Source: an uncultured bacterium (GTDB taxonomy: Bacteria > Actinomycetota > UBA4738 > HRBIN12). Taken from it: a stretch of 8,782 bases of DNA. Shown piece by piece: positions 1-5,075 of the stretch. Position numbers and translations under genes: made by a program. The notes under the pieces are model-generated. The model saw only the letters and a list, made by a program, of their open reading frames with translations. It was not told the DNA's origin and searched no databases. The stretch is taken from the NCBI GenBank assembly GCA_937881155.1, contig CALGFI010000046.1, positions 1-8,782 of the forward strand, read 5' to 3'. Position 1 is the first letter of the stretch. Each line of letters starts with the position of its first letter.

Positions 1-218
1 AAGTCATGCAGGTGGTGACGGGGAGCCCCGCAGCTCGGGCCGGCATCCGCTCCGGCGACCTGATCGTCGAGCTGGACGGAGTGCCGGTCGCCGACGCGCG
101 CGATCTCCAGCGGCTGATGGTCGGCGACGTGATCGGCCGGTCGATGAAGGCCCGGGTGTGGCGCGACGGCGAGCTTCGAACGATCACGATCCATCCCGCC
201 GAGCTCACGGCCGCCTGA
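1..218 (+). CDS. PDZ domain, C-terminal end of a probable HtrA/DegP-like (S1C) serine protease; 5' end outside window
   Basis: The reading frame is open from the left edge, so this is the tail of a longer gene. The roughly 71 visible residues form the second half of a PDZ domain. They include 'GSPAARAGIRSGDLIVELDG', the hallmark segment in which the carboxylate-binding region leads into the domain core, then 'VADARDLQRLM' and a final strand pair with 'RDGE'. In this family PDZ domains sit C-terminal to a trypsin-like protease domain in periplasmic or extracytoplasmic quality-control proteases, where they recognise C-termini of substrates. The protease part is not visible, so a site-2 or tail-specific protease, or another PDZ protein, is possible. 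The usual arrangement, with PDZ at the very end and only a few residues after it, favours S1C. The ATG at 6 is an internal Met, not a start. Confidence 0.8.
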   Translation, partial: VMQVVTGSPAARAGIRSGDLIVELDGVPVADARDLQRLMVGDVIGRSMKARVWRDGELRTITIHPAELTAA

Positions 219-288
219 GCCCAGGCAGGGAGAACGCGCCCCGCGAACGCCCCGCGTAGCTCTCGAAGGCTCCGGGTACGAACCCCTT

Positions 289-310
289 GGCAGCGGCGAT
301 TGCCGCCGCC
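289..310 (+). other. GC-rich hairpin in the 5' leader of the anchored protein gene
   Basis: GGCAGCGGC (289-297) can pair with GCCGCCGCC (302-310) across a 4-nt loop, with one A:C mismatch. It lies 6 nt before the Shine-Dalgarno of the next gene and 70 nt after the stop of the PDZ gene. There is no T-run after it, so it is not a convincing intrinsic terminator. A chance GC-rich fold is possible. The rest of 219-332 holds no gene that I can support. Confidence 0.3.
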
Positions 311-332
311 GAACCAGGAAGGGGGAACCTTC

Positions 333-902
333 ATGGGACCCGAAGTGTGGATCGTCATCGCGGTCATCGCGTTGGTCGTGATCGGCGTCGCCGCCTACTT
401 CGTGTGGGCGAACCGCCGAACCGAACGGCTCAAGGAGCAGTTCGGATCCGAGTACGACCGCATGCTCGACGAACGGGAGGACCGAAGGGTCGTCGAGTCA
501 GAGCTCGAGGAGCGACGCGCACGCCGTGAGGAGCTCGACATCCGCCCGCTCGATCCCGCCACGCGCCAGCGCTACTCATCGCAGTGGAAGGACGTGCAGG
601 CGCGATTCGTCGACGAGCCCCGCGCGGCCGTTCGAGGGGCCGATGAGCTCCTCACGACGGTGATGCGCGACCGCGGCTACCCGATGGACGACTTCGAGCA
701 GCGGGCGGCCGACATCTCGGTCGATCACCCGCAGGTCGTCGAGAACTACCGCTCGGGCCACGGCGCCTTCGAACGGACCGGTACGACGGGTTCGACCGAG
801 GACAGCACCGAGGAGCTGCGACGGGCGTTCGTTCACTATCGAGCGCTGTTCGCGGAGCTGCTCGAGGAGCCCGCGGACGAGCGGCTGCAACAGGCTAGGT
901 AG
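333..902 (+). CDS. Conserved membrane-anchored protein of unknown function (189 aa)
   Basis: The ATG at 333 is chosen because AGGAAGGGGG (316-325) lies 7 nt upstream; the in-frame start at 300 would sit upstream of this ribosome site. Residues about 5-27 are a single hydrophobic helix followed by 'NRRTERLK', so the protein is probably an N-anchored membrane protein with a cytoplasmic body (inference from the positive-inside rule). Then comes 'FGSEYDR' (38-43), a highly charged coiled-coil-like stretch (45-68), and 'LDIRPLDPATRQRY' (69-81). A helical domain follows with 'RFVDEP', 'RGYPMDDFEQRAADISVDHP' (115-133) and a final helix 'RRAFVHYRALFAELLEE'. I recognise this order (short anchor, Glu/Arg-rich linker, RPL block, DFEQRAADxSVDHPxVVE) as a conserved but uncharacterised family in actinobacteria and other soil bacteria. 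No catalytic motif is apparent, and I do not assign a function. It appears to be monocistronic, with a strong terminator after it. Confidence 0.85.
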   Translation: MGPEVWIVIAVIALVVIGVAAYFVWANRRTERLKEQFGSEYDRMLDEREDRRVVESELEERRARREELDIRPLDPATRQRYSSQWKDVQARFVDEPRAAVRGADELLTTVMRDRGYPMDDFEQRAADISVDHPQVVENYRSGHGAFERTGTTGSTEDSTEELRRAFVHYRALFAELLEEPADERLQQAR

Positions 903-925
903 CGCGGCCGCACCACGCACGGAAT

Positions 926-982
926 AGCCGGCGCGTCGCACGGGTTCACAAATGTGCCCGTGCGACGCCCGGCTTTCATTTT
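926..982 (+). terminator. Strong rho-independent terminator
   Basis: AGCCGG-C-GCGTCGCACGGG (926-944) pairs with CCCGTGCGACGCCCGGCT (957-974): 18 base pairs with one bulged C at 932 and a 12-nt loop. It is followed directly by a T-rich tail, TTTCATTTT. It begins 23 bp after the stop of the anchored-protein gene and ends 7 nt before the Shine-Dalgarno of the next gene. It could therefore also act in the leader of that next gene if transcription starts upstream. Confidence 0.85.
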
Positions 983-998
983 CATCTCGAGGAGGAAC

Positions 999-1457
999 GT
1001 GGCCACCTGCGTTACCTGCGGCGACGAGCTGCACCCGGAACGAGCCCAGAAGTACGACTACTGCACCAAGCCCGCGTGCCGAGAGCGCAACGCCAGGCCA
1101 CGCGTGATCGCGACGGTCGGCGTGAACAAGGCCGCCGATCAGGTCGTGGTCCTCGACGACGAGACGCAGGAGGAGATGGCGAGCGGCCGGTTCAAGAAGG
1201 AACCGAACGCTCGGGGCTCCGTTCGGAGCCGATCGACACGAGCGCATGATGGAGACGCAATGCACGAGCCGCGCGTGCTGGTCCCCCGTTCGAGCGCGCG
1301 TCCGTCCCGGCCGCGATGGAGCGAGGCCCAGGTAGAGCTCGCGCTGACGTACCGGGCGATGGGGATGAAGCCGGACGAGATCGCGAAGAAGCTCGGCCTC
1401 ACCCCGTACGTCGTCACGCAGATCCTGCTCAGCGCGCAAAGCGCCGGGAAGCGCTGA
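999..1457 (+). CDS. Zinc-ribbon plus helix-turn-helix protein, conserved, function unknown (152 aa)
   Basis: The GTG at 999 is preceded by GAGGAGG (989-995). The apparent upstream start at 954 lies inside the terminator loop and would translate the hairpin, so it is rejected. The N-terminus has C4-x2-C7 and C22-x4-C27 ('CVTCG', 'CTKPAC'), a likely structural zinc site. Next comes 'ERNARPRVIATVGVNKAADQVVVLDDET' (29-56), which looks like a small folded segment, then a basic, poorly ordered linker (60-102). The last 50 residues, from 'RWSEAQVELALTYRAMGMKPDEIAKKLGLTPYVVTQIL', form a sigma-70-region-4 or Sin-like helix-turn-helix, with 'DEIAKKLGLTPYVVTQIL' as the recognition unit. This suggests a DNA-binding regulator or an RNA-polymerase or ribosome-associated factor (inference). 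I recall similar Cys4 proteins as conserved hypotheticals in actinobacteria. It is probably co-transcribed with the following gene, whose start is only 5 nt after this stop. Confidence 0.82.
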   Translation: MATCVTCGDELHPERAQKYDYCTKPACRERNARPRVIATVGVNKAADQVVVLDDETQEEMASGRFKKEPNARGSVRSRSTRAHDGDAMHEPRVLVPRSSARPSRPRWSEAQVELALTYRAMGMKPDEIAKKLGLTPYVVTQILLSAQSAGKR

Positions 1458-1462
1458 GGACA

Positions 1463-1888
1463 ATGGCCGATCACAACGCCGGGATCATCGAGGAATTCCG
1501 GGCGAACAACGGACGCGTCGGAGGCTACTTCGATGGCGCCACGGTGTTGCTCCTTCACGCCGTGGGGAGGAAGACGGGTCTCCCGCGAGTGAACCCGCTC
1601 GTGTACCTGCCCGACGGCGATCGATTCGTCGTGTTCGCCACGAAGGGCGGCGCACCGACCAACCCGCACTGGTACCACAACCTGATGGCGAACCGGGACG
1701 TCGAGGTCGAGGTGGGGACCGAGACGATCCCCGTGCGTGCCAGAGAGATCCAGGAGGAGGACGAACGCGCCGACCTCTACGCGCGGCAGGTCGAACGGCG
1801 GCCGGATTTCGGCGAGTACCCGAAGCGCACGAACCGAAGGATCCCCGTCATCGCGCTCGAGCGCGCCCGAGGTGACGGACCCGCCTGA
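1463..1888 (+). CDS. Nitroreductase/F420H2:quinone-reductase (Ddn) family protein (141 aa)
   Basis: This matches the family of small split-barrel deazaflavin (F420)-dependent reductases exemplified by mycobacterial Ddn (Rv3547, PF04075). Visible landmarks are 'FRANNGRVGGYFDG' (12-25), 'LLLHAVGRKTGLPRVNPLVYL' (29-49, the Gly-Arg-Lys-Thr-Gly cofactor-contact loop), 'FATKGGAPTNPHWYHNLMAN' (58-77), 'VEVEVGTE' (80-87) and the C-terminal 'FGEYPKRTNRRIPVIALE' (116-133). The length of 141 residues is typical. Family members reduce quinones or nitroaromatics with F420H2, but substrates vary and cannot be read from sequence. The ATG at 1463 follows GAGGA (1456-1460), which overlaps the upstream stop codon. 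The spacing of 2 nt is short, so translation probably depends on coupling to the upstream gene. The 3' end runs 41 bp into the convergent RES-domain gene. Confidence 0.92.
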   Translation: MADHNAGIIEEFRANNGRVGGYFDGATVLLLHAVGRKTGLPRVNPLVYLPDGDRFVVFATKGGAPTNPHWYHNLMANRDVEVEVGTETIPVRAREIQEEDERADLYARQVERRPDFGEYPKRTNRRIPVIALERARGDGPA

Positions 1889-2390
1889 GCAGCAGGTCGG
1901 AGGGGCGGCCCTGATACACCGCTTCCCATCCGAGGAGATCCGGCCGAGCCCCGAACAGAACGATCACCCGGCCGTCGCGCCTCGGCCCCCGACGCAGCCC
2001 ACCGGCGACACGCCATCCGTGCGCGCCTCCGGCGACGAGCGCGGCGGAAGGCGCGACGAACCCGGACCCCCCACGCTCGCGCAGGCGTGAGGCCTCGCGC
2101 CGGCATGCCGGATACGAGCGCACGCCTCCCGTCATCGTGGTCCGCGGCAATCGCGGCCTCGCCGTCGGGAGCTCGCCGATCTCGACCGCCCACAACGAAC
2201 GCCGAACCTCCAGGACATCGCGCGGGTCGGTGATCTCCTCGTGTCGGAGCAGCTCGGCCCACGCCCCTTCGGGCGTGTCGGCGAAGGTGTTCACCGGTCC
2301 GCCGCCCTCCCCGTTCCACCGGCTCGCCGGCTGCCCAGCGGTCTCCCACAGGAACGGGAAGCGCGGATCGGTGTGACGGAAGACGATCAC
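1848..2390 (-). CDS. RES-domain protein, probable NAD-consuming toxin of a type II toxin-antitoxin pair (180 aa)
   Basis: The start is a GTG at 2390 whose last bases form the TGA of the upstream gene (GTGA overlap). The long upstream extension of this frame lies wholly inside that gene and is discarded. The protein opens with 'FRHTDPRFPFLWETAGQPASRWNG', with R24-W25-N26 at the position of the conserved RES arginine. 'ADTPEGAWAELLRHEEI' follows, with E46 as the likely conserved glutamate, and then 'LWAVEIGELP' (66-75). 'GFVAPSAAL' places S115 in the Pro-Ser motif, and the C-terminus carries the strands 'RVIVLFG' and 'WEAVYQGRPSDLLLRRVRHL'. RES toxins such as M. tuberculosis MbcT degrade cellular NAD+ by phosphorolysis or hydrolysis; ParT instead ADP-ribosylates Prs. 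The Tyr often found between the Arg and Glu is not seen here ('VNTFAD'), so the activity may differ. The gene is co-transcribed with its putative antitoxin and overlaps the convergent Ddn gene by 41 bp. Confidence 0.85.
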   Translation of the reverse strand: MIVFRHTDPRFPFLWETAGQPASRWNGEGGGPVNTFADTPEGAWAELLRHEEITDPRDVLEVRRSLWAVEIGELPTARPRLPRTTMTGGVRSYPACRREASRLRERGGSGFVAPSAALVAGGAHGWRVAGGLRRGPRRDGRVIVLFGARPDLLGWEAVYQGRPSDLLLRRVRHLGRARAR

Positions 2391-3043
2391 GTCGTTGGGG
2401 AAGCCGTGAGCGAGCGCGCCAGCGCCAACACGCGTTCGGCATCTCCGCCGTCGGGATCCCACTCGCCGGACAGCAACGAATCGGGCGACCGACCACCGAG
2501 GAGCGAGCGCGTCCGCTCGAACCACCTGCGCACACCGACTTCCGAATACGCGCCGCGGAGCTCTCCGACGATCCGCGCGATCAGGTGCAGGCGGGCCGCA
2601 ACGACGTCCGGCGTCGGCCGCTGATCCGCCGCATAGCGTCGAAGGCTGGCGACCGAAACTCCCACCAGCTCGGCCAGGCGCTCGACGCCGAAGAGCTCGA
2701 TCATCACCGGCCACTCGAACGCCGGGACCGGCGAACCCTCAAGCGCACGTTGGAGCTCGCGCAACGCGGCTGCCGCGCGGTCGGGCGAACGAGACGCCGT
2801 CGATCTGAGTGACGCGGCGGCCGACTCGCCGACGCCTGCCTCCGCGGCTCGCGTCGCAACCCAACGGACCACGTCGAGGTTCAGCTCGTCGACGTCGTCG
2901 GCCAGCAGCCCCATCGCCTCCATCGCCTTGAGCACGTCGACGGCGGCCTCGGCCGTCTCCGGGTCGTCGAGCGGAGCCCGAACGGAACGGATCTGGAGCT
3001 TTGTCACACTCCGAATGGTATCCGCTGGCACGTCAGCCGTCAT
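2387..3043 (-). CDS. Xre/MbcA/ParS-type antitoxin with an extended N-terminal domain (up to 218 aa)
   Basis: Residues about 118-140, 'FGVERLAELVGVSVASLRRY', form a helix-turn-helix. The C-terminus, 'VGVRRWFERTRSLLGGRSPDSLLSGEWDPDGGDAERVLALARSL' in two pieces (169-183 and 184-212), has the pattern of the MbcA/ParS/Xre toxin-binding domain: a W-F helix, then LGG-xx-P-xx-LL, then a closing helix. The antitoxin would bind and block the RES protein encoded next, and its DNA-binding part would repress the operon. Usual members are 110-150 residues; here about 100 extra N-terminal residues (20-110) form an Ala-rich, mostly helical domain with no match I know. I report the ATG at 3043, but it has GGGAG immediately against it. 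A GTG at 3007 (206 aa), with a TACCAT box 7 nt upstream, is an equally good leaderless start. The stop overlaps the toxin start by GTGA. Confidence 0.82.
   Translation of the reverse strand: MTADVPADTIRSVTKLQIRSVRAPLDDPETAEAAVDVLKAMEAMGLLADDVDELNLDVVRWVATRAAEAGVGESAAASLRSTASRSPDRAAAALRELQRALEGSPVPAFEWPVMIELFGVERLAELVGVSVASLRRYAADQRPTPDVVAARLHLIARIVGELRGAYSEVGVRRWFERTRSLLGGRSPDSLLSGEWDPDGGDAERVLALARSLTASPTT
3008..3043 (-). promoter_or_regulatory. Possible leaderless promoter of the toxin-antitoxin operon
   Basis: On the - strand ATGACG (3043-3038) and TACCAT (3020-3015) are separated by exactly 17 nt. Each matches four of six positions of the -35 and -10 consensus. Initiation about 7 nt after the -10 would fall on the GTG at 3007, giving a leaderless message. 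The hexamer GATACC occurs in both orientations in this divergent interval (3022-3017 on -, 3086-3091 on +), so it may mark paired promoters or operator half-sites for the antitoxin. Predicted from motifs only. Confidence 0.4.
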
Positions 3044-3094
3044 CTCCCGACGCTATCGAGCGGCGGCGACAGAGCCATCTGGTTCGATACCGAT

Positions 3095-3763
3095 GTGGCG
3101 AAGACGCCCGTGTACCTCGAGATCGGACGCAAACGCGTGTTCGCCGGCTCGGTCGACTGGCCCGGCTGGACGCGCAGCGGGCGGGACGAGGACGCCGCGA
3201 TCGACGCGCTCCTCGCGTACGCGCCGCGGTACGCGAAGGTCCTCCGCGGCACACGGCTGAAGTTCGATCCGCCGTCGCGAGGATCCGCGCTCACGGTCGT
3301 CGAACGGCTCTCCGGGAACGCCACGACCGAGTTCGGCGCGCCGGACATCCCGCCGTCCGCCGACACGAAGCCGATCACGACGAAGGACCTCGAACGGTGC
3401 CAAACGATCCTGAAGGCGAGCTGGCGGGCGCTCGATCGCGCCGCCGACGCCGCCGAGGGCAAGGAGCTCACGAAAGGTCCGCGCGGAGGCGGCCGGGACC
3501 TCGACAAGATCGTCGACCATGTCCTCGGCTCCGATGAGAGCTACCTCTCGCGTCTTGGCGCCAAGGCCCCGAAGTCCGAACCCCGCGAGCGCGCCGCTCG
3601 ACTCCGCGTAACGATCCTCGACACGCTCGAACGGGTCGCTCGCGACGGAGTTCCCGAAGGACCTCGCGGCGGCAAACGGTGGCCGCCTCGATACTTCGTT
3701 CGACGGTCGGCGTGGCACGTCCTCGACCATGCGTGGGAGATCGAGGACCGCACGCCGGGATAG
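3095..3763 (+). CDS. Two-domain protein: HicB-like N-terminus and DinB-like C-terminus (222 aa)
   Basis: Residues 5-50 read 'PVYLEIGRKRVFAGSVDWPG' followed by 'WTRSGRDEDAAIDALLAYAPRYAKVL'. This is the beta-beta-alpha layout of a HicB-like small fold (substrate or antitoxin-like), with the typical 'G-W-x-R-S-G-R-D-E-x-A-A' turn. A linker around 85-105 leads to a helical bundle starting 'TTKDLERCQTILKASWRALDRAAD', with 'KIVDHVLGSDESYLSRLG' in the middle. It ends in 'FVRRSAWHVLDHAWEIEDR', which resembles the last helix of DinB/DfsB-like four-helix bundles that carry metal-binding histidines (here H149, H209 and H213 are candidates). DinB-fold enzymes are often thiol-dependent transferases or hydrolases, but no specific function can be assigned. 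No Shine-Dalgarno precedes the GTG at 3095; GTG at 3110 is an alternative. The gene is divergent from the toxin-antitoxin pair. Confidence 0.75.
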   Translation: MAKTPVYLEIGRKRVFAGSVDWPGWTRSGRDEDAAIDALLAYAPRYAKVLRGTRLKFDPPSRGSALTVVERLSGNATTEFGAPDIPPSADTKPITTKDLERCQTILKASWRALDRAADAAEGKELTKGPRGGGRDLDKIVDHVLGSDESYLSRLGAKAPKSEPRERAARLRVTILDTLERVARDGVPEGPRGGKRWPPRYFVRRSAWHVLDHAWEIEDRTPG

Positions 3764-3766
3764 TCT
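3761..3766 (+). promoter_or_regulatory. Possible -10 box of a leaderless promoter for the PAS gene
   Basis: TAGTCT fits the TANNNT actinobacterial -10 and ends 8 nt before the ATG at 3775, which has no Shine-Dalgarno. The first three bases are also the stop codon of the upstream gene. No clear -35 is visible. If correct, the PAS and hydrolase genes have a promoter of their own. Confidence 0.4.
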
Positions 3767-3774
3767 TCCCCGCG

Positions 3775-4194
3775 ATGGGCGACCCGCCGCCGCAGCGGCA
3801 CCTGATCCTGATCCTCGCTCGGAATTTCGCCTCCCGCCTGGCGACTGCGGCGTTCCTGGTCGACGCCGATGGACGCGTCATCTATTTCAACGAGGCGGCC
3901 GAGCAGCTGCTCGGTACCGGGTTCGGCGAGGGCCACGGGATGTCGAGCGAGGAGTATCTGGAACGCTTCCGAGTGGCCGACGAGCAGGGCGAGCGCGTCG
4001 CGATGGCCGACACGCCGATCGGCATCGCCGTGAACCGCCGAGAACCCGCGCACATGCCGGTGACGATCACGGCCGGGAACGGCGTCGCGCGTCGCATCGA
4101 GGCGACCGCGTTCCCGCTCATGGCGCACGCGGGTGAGCTCGTGGGCGCCATCGCATTCTTCTGGGAAGGCGTCCCCAAGAGCGCCGAGGGCTGA
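3775..4194 (+). CDS. Stand-alone PAS-domain sensor protein (139 aa)
   Basis: After a short N-terminal helix (8-22, 'RHLILILARNFASRLA') the protein is one PAS domain. 'AAFLVDADGRVIYFNEAAEQLLG' (24-46, split here as strand A-B and helix) is the classic opening. The 'EYLERF' helix region and the closing strands 'ARRIEATAFPLM' and 'LVGAIAFFWEG' complete the fold. PAS domains bind small ligands, flavin or heme, or act as dimer and signal-transfer modules. No output domain (kinase, cyclase, GGDEF) is attached, so it must act on a partner. The next gene starts 3 nt after its stop, making the hydrolase the likely partner. The ATG at 3775 is chosen because the longer in-frame extension lies wholly inside the preceding gene. 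Which ligand it senses cannot be read from sequence. Confidence 0.88.
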   Translation: MGDPPPQRHLILILARNFASRLATAAFLVDADGRVIYFNEAAEQLLGTGFGEGHGMSSEEYLERFRVADEQGERVAMADTPIGIAVNRREPAHMPVTITAGNGVARRIEATAFPLMAHAGELVGAIAFFWEGVPKSAEG

Positions 4195-4197
4195 ACC

Positions 4198-5046
4198 GTG
4201 CGCGTCATGTTCTGGGGGTGCCGGGGCACGATCGCCTCTCCGGGCGCCGACACAGCGCGCTACGGCGGCAACACGTCGTGCGTCGAGGTCCGCCTGGACG
4301 ACGGGACGCTCCTCGTCCTCGACGCCGGGACGGGGGCCCGCGCCCTCGGCCAAGCGCGCGTCGCGGATTCGCCGTCGCGGATCGACGTGTTGATCACGCA
4401 CCTGCACGTGGATCACATCGAGGGGCTGGGCTTCTTCGAGCCGATCTGGCGCGCCGAGACTGATCTGCACGTGTGGGGGCCACCGTCGCCTGTTGCCTCG
4501 CACGACCGACGGTTGGCCAAGTACTTCTCGCCGCCGCTGTTCCCGCTCCATCTGTCCGAGGTCCCGGCGCACGTCACGTTCCACGATGCACCCGAAGGCT
4601 CGTGGACGATCGGTGGCGCGACGGTTCACTCTGCGTCGATTCAGCATCAGGGCATCACCGTCGGGTACCGCGTCGAGGCAGACGGCGCGGCGGTCACGTA
4701 TCTCACCGATCACGAGCCGGCTCTCGGCGCCGACATCGAGACGGCCCTGCCCGAGTGGATCTCCGGAGCCGCCCTGGCATGGAAGGCCGATCTGTTGATC
4801 CACGACTGCCAGTACACCGACGAGGAGTACGAGGCTCGGGTCGGGTTCGGTCACACGAGTCCTGCGGACGTCGCGGCGTTCGCGGCCAAGGTCGGCGCCC
4901 GCCGGCTCGCGCTGTTCCACCACGACCCTTTTCACTCGGATGATGAGCTCGACGCGATTCGCGAGCGCGTCCTCGAACGCTGGAGCGTCGATCCTTCGCG
5001 CGTCGTCATCGCCGCCGAGGGCGCCGAGCTCGCCGTCGAACGTTGA
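4198..5046 (+). CDS. Metallo-beta-lactamase-fold hydrolase, RNase Z/PhnP/cyclic-nucleotide-phosphodiesterase-like (282 aa)
   Basis: The GTG start has GAGGG (4186-4190) 7 nt upstream and lies 3 nt after the PAS stop, so the two are translationally coupled. The opening 'MRVMFWGCRGTIASPGADTA' and 'YGGNTSCVEV' are typical of a large MBL subfamily. 'DAGTG' (42-46) precedes the metal motif H68-L-H70-V-D72-H73 ('THLHVDHIEG'). H150 ('SIQHQG'), D171 ('LTDHE') and a C-terminal 'LFHHDPFHSD' (H241/H242) supply the remaining ligands, so both zinc sites appear intact. 'IHDCQYTDEEY' and 'GFGHTS' (217-221) are further family signatures. Relatives include phosphodiesterases acting on cyclic nucleotides and RNA, but the substrate here is not determined by sequence. 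Pairing with a PAS protein suggests sensory control of a phosphodiesterase (inference). Confidence 0.92.
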   Translation: MRVMFWGCRGTIASPGADTARYGGNTSCVEVRLDDGTLLVLDAGTGARALGQARVADSPSRIDVLITHLHVDHIEGLGFFEPIWRAETDLHVWGPPSPVASHDRRLAKYFSPPLFPLHLSEVPAHVTFHDAPEGSWTIGGATVHSASIQHQGITVGYRVEADGAAVTYLTDHEPALGADIETALPEWISGAALAWKADLLIHDCQYTDEEYEARVGFGHTSPADVAAFAAKVGARRLALFHHDPFHSDDELDAIRERVLERWSVDPSRVVIAAEGAELAVER

Positions 5047-5052
5047 GGTCGG

Positions 5053-5066
5053 GCCGGTGGACCGGC
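5053..5066. terminator. Short hairpin between two convergent genes
   Basis: GCCGG (5053-5057) and CCGGC (5062-5066) flank TGGA in the 29-bp gap between the hydrolase stop and the RTX gene stop. It could end transcription in both directions, but it is short and has no T-run. Confidence 0.3.
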
Positions 5067-5075
5067 GCTGCCGCG

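Noticed and set aside
954..998. Upstream start of the zinc-ribbon gene
   Set aside because: This GTG lies in the loop of the terminator hairpin and would add 15 residues encoded by its right arm. The GTG at 999 has GAGGAGG upstream.
576..1463. A 295-codon open frame on the - strand
   Set aside because: It runs antisense across two well-supported + strand genes and the terminator, is Arg/Leu-rich, and has no domain. It is a GC-rich shadow.
3541..4935. A 464-codon open frame on the - strand
   Set aside because: It is antisense to the PAS and metallo-hydrolase genes, whose motifs are clear. The translation is Arg-rich low-complexity sequence with no motif.
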